Shown here: piece by piece, positions 15,189 through 18,645 of the stretch
Position numbering within the stretch: position 1 is the stretch's first letter
Layout: every line of letters starts with the position of its first letter
NCBI GenBank assembly: GCA_037140715.1
Contig: JBAXDX010000056.1
Span: 1-18,645, forward strand
Reading direction: 5' to 3'
From: JAUZPB01 sp037140715
Lineage (GTDB): Bacteria > Bacteroidota > Ignavibacteria > Ignavibacteriales > SURF-24
Length of the DNA stretch: 18,645 nt
The notes under the pieces: generated by a model
Databases searched by the model: none
What the model saw: only the letters and a program-made list of their open reading frames with translations
Told to the model about the DNA's origin: nothing
Program-made: the position numbers and the translations under genes

Positions 15189-15947
15189 GTGAAAATATTA
15201 TTCCCCAAAAACATATACACACGTCTTCTCTGTGAAGCTTCTCCTGAGCCTTTAAGGCAAAATATTAAGTTCAAAGATGCTTCGCTTATCAGTGCCGAAG
15301 TGAAAAATGGCAATGCCGATGTTGCGCTTATCCCGTCTTATGACTTAATGAAGTATCCTGACTTTTTTGTTTCCGGAACAATCGCTGTCTCATTTGACGG
15401 TGAACTGTCTAATTCATACTTCTACTTTCTGCCTAAGCAAAATACATTTACCGATCTGTATCTGACAGGCGATGTTACAACTAATGAAATAATCCTGAGC
15501 AAGCTGCTTTTTTCTGAAAAGTACGGAACTGAAGTTCAGCTTCATTTAAGTGCGGATAAAGTAAATGAGATTGACAGAAATTACCTTATAGCCGGCGATG
15601 GCAACCTTGACTTATCTATATTTAACCAGGGGATGAGCTTTGCCGATGAGATTTCAGAAATGCTTTTTATGCCTTATGTTAACTTTGTTGCAGTATCCAG
15701 GGATAAAAAACAGCTTTCGATATTTAATAAATCGCTTGTCGATATTGATCCGGTAATTGATTCTGAGCGGAACAATTTACTCGAAGTTATGGCTGTACCG
15801 GATAATGTTAAAGAATATTTGAGCAATAATCTTAACTCAGTTTATTTTGAAATGACTAATTCGGAAACTGCCGGACTTAAAGAACTGCTTCAGCTTCCAT
15901 ATTTACATGGTATTTGGGATGATATGATTGACCTGAAACTTATTTAA
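15189..15947 (+). CDS. MqnA-like / periplasmic-binding-fold protein, function uncertain
   Basis: A 252-residue protein without signal peptide. The segment ADVALIPSYDLMKYPDFFVS (about 43-62), followed by GTIAVSFDGELSNSYFYF, resembles the region of MqnA/MqnD and related type-2 periplasmic-binding folds where DVALIPs is followed by a glycine/serine-rich strand. MqnA makes the first committed compound of the futalosine menaquinone route. The match is partial: the N-terminal LNxxP-type motif expected for MqnA is not evident and the protein is somewhat short, so it may be a divergent homologue with another role. It starts with GTG 13 nt after the rplS terminator, with no clear Shine-Dalgarno or promoter. 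Its stop codon lies inside the left direct repeat flanking the palindromic element at 15949-16087. Confidence 0.5.
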   Translation: MKILFPKNIYTRLLCEASPEPLRQNIKFKDASLISAEVKNGNADVALIPSYDLMKYPDFFVSGTIAVSFDGELSNSYFYFLPKQNTFTDLYLTGDVTTNEIILSKLLFSEKYGTEVQLHLSADKVNEIDRNYLIAGDGNLDLSIFNQGMSFADEISEMLFMPYVNFVAVSRDKKQLSIFNKSLVDIDPVIDSERNNLLEVMAVPDNVKEYLSNNLNSVYFEMTNSETAGLKELLQLPYLHGIWDDMIDLKLI

Positions 15948-15948
15948 C

Positions 15949-16087
15949 TTATGTTACGCAAAATTTATCCGAACCATGATTCTTTTGATTATGATGATTT
16001 TTATGACAGCTCAGTCAGCATTAAATGAATTATGGTTAATTATTTAATCATAAAAATCATGTTTCTGATATTTTTGCGTAACATGAA
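15949..16087. mobile_element. MITE-like palindromic element
   Basis: A 139-bp noncoding element between convergent genes. Its ends are 13-bp perfect inverted repeats, ATGTTACGCAAAA (15951-15963) and TTTTGCGTAACAT (16072-16084); an inner perfect 13-bp pair follows, ATGATTTTTATGA (15994-16006) with TCATAAAAATCAT (16048-16060). It is bracketed by the 9-bp direct repeat TTATTTAAC (15940-15948 and 16088-16096), as a target duplication would be. No transposase is present. A third near copy, TTATTTAAT (16040-16048), inside the element weakens the target-duplication argument in this AT-rich DNA. It could instead, or also, act as a bidirectional terminator. Confidence 0.5.
15951..16028 (+). CDS. Possible 25-residue open reading frame in the palindromic element
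   Basis: From the ATG that forms the left inverted repeat, a short frame runs to a TGA at 16026-16028. The peptide starts MLRKIYPNHD, is rich in Asp, Tyr and Phe in the middle, and ends DSSVSIK. There is no ribosome site and I recognise no family. It may be chance, or the remnant of the first codons of a transposase in a parental element. Confidence 0.15.
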   Translation: MLRKIYPNHDSFDYDDFYDSSVSIK

Positions 16088-16109
16088 TTATTTAACAGAG
16101 AAGAATATT

Positions 16110-17039
16110 CTAAACTGCAGTATTCTTTTTCTTATGAATTAAAGAAAGGATAACTGAAAAAGAAAGAATGACAAGAATAAATATAAGTGAATACTCTGTA
16201 CGGATAGGATAAATATCCAGAAGAACCATCTTAATACCTACAAAGCCCAGAACAACGGCAACACCATACTTAAGGTAAATAAACAAATCGACAATTCCGG
16301 CGAGAGCAAAGTAGAGCGCCCTGAGTCCTAATATAGCAAAGATATTTGATGTAATAATTATGAAAGGGTCTTTAGTAATAGCGATTACTGCGGGGATTGA
16401 ATCGACTGCAAAGATAACGTCTGCGGATTCAATCATCAGTAAAGTCAGGAACAGGGGAGTAAGGAAAACCTTTTTATTTTCCTTTACAAAGAATTTATGT
16501 CCTTTGTACTGGGTTAAAACATTAAATTTTCTGGAAACATATTTTATCAGCGGATTTTTTTCAAGGTCGAGTGCCTGTTCTGAACCGAAAGCCATCTTAT
16601 AAGCGGCATAGAAAAGCACGAAGCCAAAGATATAAATTACCGGGTGAAAGAGACTAATAAGCGTAACACCTGCCATAATGAATATAATCCTTAAAACGAT
16701 GGCACTAAGGATGCCCCATTTGAGGACGTGTGGCTGATCCTTTTCGGAGGTGTCCATGAATTTGAAAATCATTAGGAATACAAATAAGTTATCGACCGAA
16801 AGGGATTTTTCAATAATGTACCCGGCCAGAAATTCTATTGCCTTTTCATGGCCGAGGTCCATAAAGAAATATATCAGTATGTTAAATAAAAGGGCGGTAC
16901 CTATCCAGATACCGCTCCAAATTAAGCTTGATTTAATTCCAACTGTGCCCTTACGATGATCCGTTGCATAAAGATCAATATAGAACATAATTGAAATCAT
17001 TAGTGTAAAAATTACCCAAAAAACCAAGTGATTATTCAT
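16110..17039 (-). CDS. TerC/Alx family integral membrane protein
   Basis: A 309-residue inner-membrane protein with about eight or nine hydrophobic segments. It has the two family signatures with acidic residues in the membrane: SLSVDNLFVF (SVDN at 81-84) and ESADVIFAVDSIPA (E204, D207, D213). Members such as Alx and YceF/MeeF-type TerC proteins have been tied to manganese export and metal delivery to secreted enzymes, and older work to tellurite resistance; the substrate here is unknown. AGGGA lies before the ATG. It is 27 nt after pdaD on the same strand and is probably the last gene of the tyrS-pdaD-terC unit. No separate riboswitch fits in that gap. Confidence 0.9.
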   Translation of the reverse strand: MNNHLVFWVIFTLMISIMFYIDLYATDHRKGTVGIKSSLIWSGIWIGTALLFNILIYFFMDLGHEKAIEFLAGYIIEKSLSVDNLFVFLMIFKFMDTSEKDQPHVLKWGILSAIVLRIIFIMAGVTLISLFHPVIYIFGFVLFYAAYKMAFGSEQALDLEKNPLIKYVSRKFNVLTQYKGHKFFVKENKKVFLTPLFLTLLMIESADVIFAVDSIPAVIAITKDPFIIITSNIFAILGLRALYFALAGIVDLFIYLKYGVAVVLGFVGIKMVLLDIYPIRTEYSLIFILVILSFSVILSLIHKKKNTAV

Positions 17040-17066
17040 TTTATATATTTTCCCTGTAGAGTGTAA

Positions 17067-17612
17067 TTATGGTAACAATACAGCGGCAGCTATGACCGTA
17101 GTCCAAAGCCCGCTTTTTTCGCCTTCCGCAGACTGACTTATATTAAATGTCCTGACAATTTTACCGGACATTTTAAATACCTGTTCTCTTTCGTTCCAGT
17201 CGCTGTCGATATTAAATTCTACATCAAGCGTAGTAGCCAGCATTTGTGCGGCAAGATCTTCGGCATAATCACCGGATGTTTTTTCGGTTTCACCAAACGG
17301 ATGATGTTCAGACAAATAGCCGTACTGAGTGTTGTCAGCAGGCAGAGCCACACCGAGTGAAGCAGCAATAAGTCTGTTTGGTTCGTTTGTGGAATTTCTG
17401 GCCATAACGCAGAAAGTGATTTGTCCTGGTGCTATTGTCTTCAGACCTTCTTCTATTGAAATTCTTTTACAGCCCACGGGATAAATACTGCTGACTGTAA
17501 CCAGATTGCATTTTTCGATACCGGCGCTTCTGAGAGCCATCTCGAAAGAGTGTAAATATTCTTTGTGTCTGCCTACCCCTTTGGTAAAAAATATTTTTGT
17601 TGGGACATACAA
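17067..17612 (-). CDS. pdaD: Pyruvoyl-dependent arginine decarboxylase
   Basis: Converts arginine to agmatine, a polyamine precursor, using a pyruvoyl group made by self-cleavage instead of pyridoxal phosphate. The 181-residue length fits the family. The cleavage site is the Ser pair S41-S42 in LVTVSSIYP; cutting there gives a beta chain (1-41) and a pyruvoyl-capped alpha chain (42-181). E102 in GYLSEHHPFGE fits the catalytic proton donor (E109 in the Methanocaldococcus enzyme). The C-terminal part ends in GLWTTVIAAAVLLP as usual. The start is TTG at 17612 with GGAG 8 nt upstream; no in-frame ATG is near. It lies 23 nt after tyrS and 27 nt before terC. Confidence 0.92.
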   Translation of the reverse strand: MYVPTKIFFTKGVGRHKEYLHSFEMALRSAGIEKCNLVTVSSIYPVGCKRISIEEGLKTIAPGQITFCVMARNSTNEPNRLIAASLGVALPADNTQYGYLSEHHPFGETEKTSGDYAEDLAAQMLATTLDVEFNIDSDWNEREQVFKMSGKIVRTFNISQSAEGEKSGLWTTVIAAAVLLP

Positions 17613-17620
17613 ATTATCAT

Positions 17621-17624
17621 CTCC
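17621..17624 (-). promoter_or_regulatory. Ribosome binding site for pdaD with TTG start
   Basis: On the minus strand AAAAGGAG is followed, 8 nt later, by TTG (17612-17610). An ATG lying directly against the Shine-Dalgarno (17620-17618) is out of frame and meets a stop after 15 codons, so TTG is the supported start. Confidence 0.75.
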
Positions 17625-17635
17625 TTTTTAATATG

Positions 17636-18645
17636 TTATTTTAACCTGATAAACTTACGTTTGCCTACTTTTAGTACCTTTTCGCCATTGAGCTTTATTA
17701 TTGAAGAAATATCTTCAATCTTGTTGTCGTCAATGGTTACGCCTCCCTGGAGGACTAGGCGTCTTGCCTCCTGTTTTGAGGGAGCAAAATTAACTGCTAA
17801 AATTAAATCAAGAATACCAATCTCTTTTACTTCAGAACTAAAACTATAGTCTTCAATATCATCAGGTATCCCTTTATCAACGAATATCTTATCAAATTCT
17901 CTTTCAGCTTCTTCAGCCTTTTCATTATTGTGATACATACGGACGAGAGTCTTCGCAAGAGTACGCTTAATATCCCGCGGATTGTTATTGGCATCAGCTA
18001 AGAATTCCTTAACTTTAGCCAGCTCTTCTATTGAAACATCCGAAGCGAGTTCGTAATATGTATAAATAAGATTATCAGCAATCGAGAGCGATTTGCCAAA
18101 TATTTCTCTAGCCGGTTCGCTGATGCCAATATAATTATCGTATGATTTGCTCATCTTCTCAGTACCGTCTGTCCCGATAAGAAGTGGCATAGTAAGTATT
18201 ACCTGAGGTTTAATACCAAACTCTCTTTGAATATCGCGCCCGACAAGAAGATTAAACTTCTGGTCTGTTCCGCCAAGCTCAACATCGCTTTCGATAGCAA
18301 CAGAGTCCATAGCCTGAGCAAGCGGATAGATTAGTTCATGCAGACTGATAGGTTCGCCTGATTTAAATCGTTTTGTAAAGTCATCACGTTCGAGCATACG
18401 GGCGATAGTATATTTTGAAGTAAGCTTTATAACATTTTCAAAGCTCATCTTTGTGAGCCATTCTGAGTTATGGACAATCTTTGTCTTTTCTTTATTCAGA
18501 ATTTTAGATGCCTGCTCAATGTAAGATTCTCCGTTTGTGCGGGCTTCTTTTAATGAAAGCGGGGGACGTGTAACATTTCTGCCGGTAGGATCGCCGATCA
18601 TGCCGGTAAAGTCACCGATAATCAGTATTGCCTGATGTCCGAGGG
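17636..18645 (-). CDS. tyrS: Tyrosyl-tRNA synthetase, N terminus outside the window
   Basis: A class I aminoacyl-tRNA synthetase charging tRNA-Tyr. The reading frame continues to the window edge: upstream of the internal methionine at 18601 the codons read LGHQAILIIGDFTG, so the true start and the HIGH motif lie beyond the window. Visible features are GDPTGRN, the tyrosine-binding ESDVELGGTDQKFNLLVGRD block, the KMSKS loop (18143-18157) and a C-terminal S4 RNA-binding domain (about the last 60 residues, SKQEARRLVLQGGVTIDD). The GTDQKFNLLVGRD and KMSKS form is that of the TyrZ-like bacterial branch. pdaD follows after 23 nt. Confidence 0.96.
   Translation of the reverse strand, partial: LGHQAILIIGDFTGMIGDPTGRNVTRPPLSLKEARTNGESYIEQASKILNKEKTKIVHNSEWLTKMSFENVIKLTSKYTIARMLERDDFTKRFKSGEPISLHELIYPLAQAMDSVAIESDVELGGTDQKFNLLVGRDIQREFGIKPQVILTMPLLIGTDGTEKMSKSYDNYIGISEPAREIFGKSLSIADNLIYTYYELASDVSIEELAKVKEFLADANNNPRDIKRTLAKTLVRMYHNNEKAEEAEREFDKIFVDKGIPDDIEDYSFSSEVKEIGILDLILAVNFAPSKQEARRLVLQGGVTIDDNKIEDISSIIKLNGEKVLKVGKRKFIRLK

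Noticed and set aside
16101..16130. AAGAATA/TATTCTT followed by T-run as a plus-strand terminator
   Set aside because: The stem is short and AT-rich, the spacer is 13 nt, and it overlaps the end of terC; too weak to call.

Overview
The window looks like a chromosomal stretch of core genes from a member of the Bacteroidota/Chlorobiota/Ignavibacteriota (FCB) group, most plausibly an Ignavibacteria-type bacterium. This is inferred from a GWxTD-family secreted protein, an ATP synthase operon that ends at atpG without atpD/atpC, two promoters of the Bacteroidota form (TTG, 20 nt, TAnnTTTG), the ffh-rpsP-khpA-rimM-trmD-rplS gene order, and an AT-rich composition. Strong Shine-Dalgarno sequences are present before several operon-internal genes, while the two genes directly behind the recognised promoters have none.

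Layout. 1-433: no gene; two tandem 41-bp units with an internal hairpin sit at the left edge. 434-4564 (+): envelope and housekeeping genes: GWxTD protein, LpxL/HtrB-type acyltransferase, family 9 glycosyltransferase (overlapping start) and a threonylcarbamoyl-AMP synthase (TsaC/Sua5). 4649-11372 (+): a promoter followed by a membrane-anchored M23 peptidase, a bactofilin, AtpZ- and AtpI-like proteins and atpB-E-F-H-A-G; spacing and overlaps suggest one long operon joining cell-shape genes to the ATP synthase. 11384-15175 (+): a promoter, then ffh, rpsP, khpA, rimM, trmD, rplS, closed by a strong intrinsic terminator; together this looks like a complete transcription unit for protein targeting, ribosome assembly and tRNA modification. 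15189-15947 (+): a divergent MqnA-like/periplasmic-binding-fold protein of uncertain role. 15949-16087: a 139-bp palindromic element with 13-bp inverted ends, flanked by 9-bp direct repeats, between convergent genes. 16110-18645 (-): tyrS (5' end cut by the window edge), pdaD (pyruvoyl-dependent arginine decarboxylase) and terC, closely spaced and probably cotranscribed.

Most of the window is conserved core genome, and I do not see a defence, secretion or biosynthetic system. The items most worth a second look are the MITE-like palindrome at 15940-16096, the two promoters with identical geometry and very short SD-less leaders, the terminator-like hairpin inside the start of rimM, the tandem hairpin repeat at the left edge, and the unclassified MqnA-like gene.
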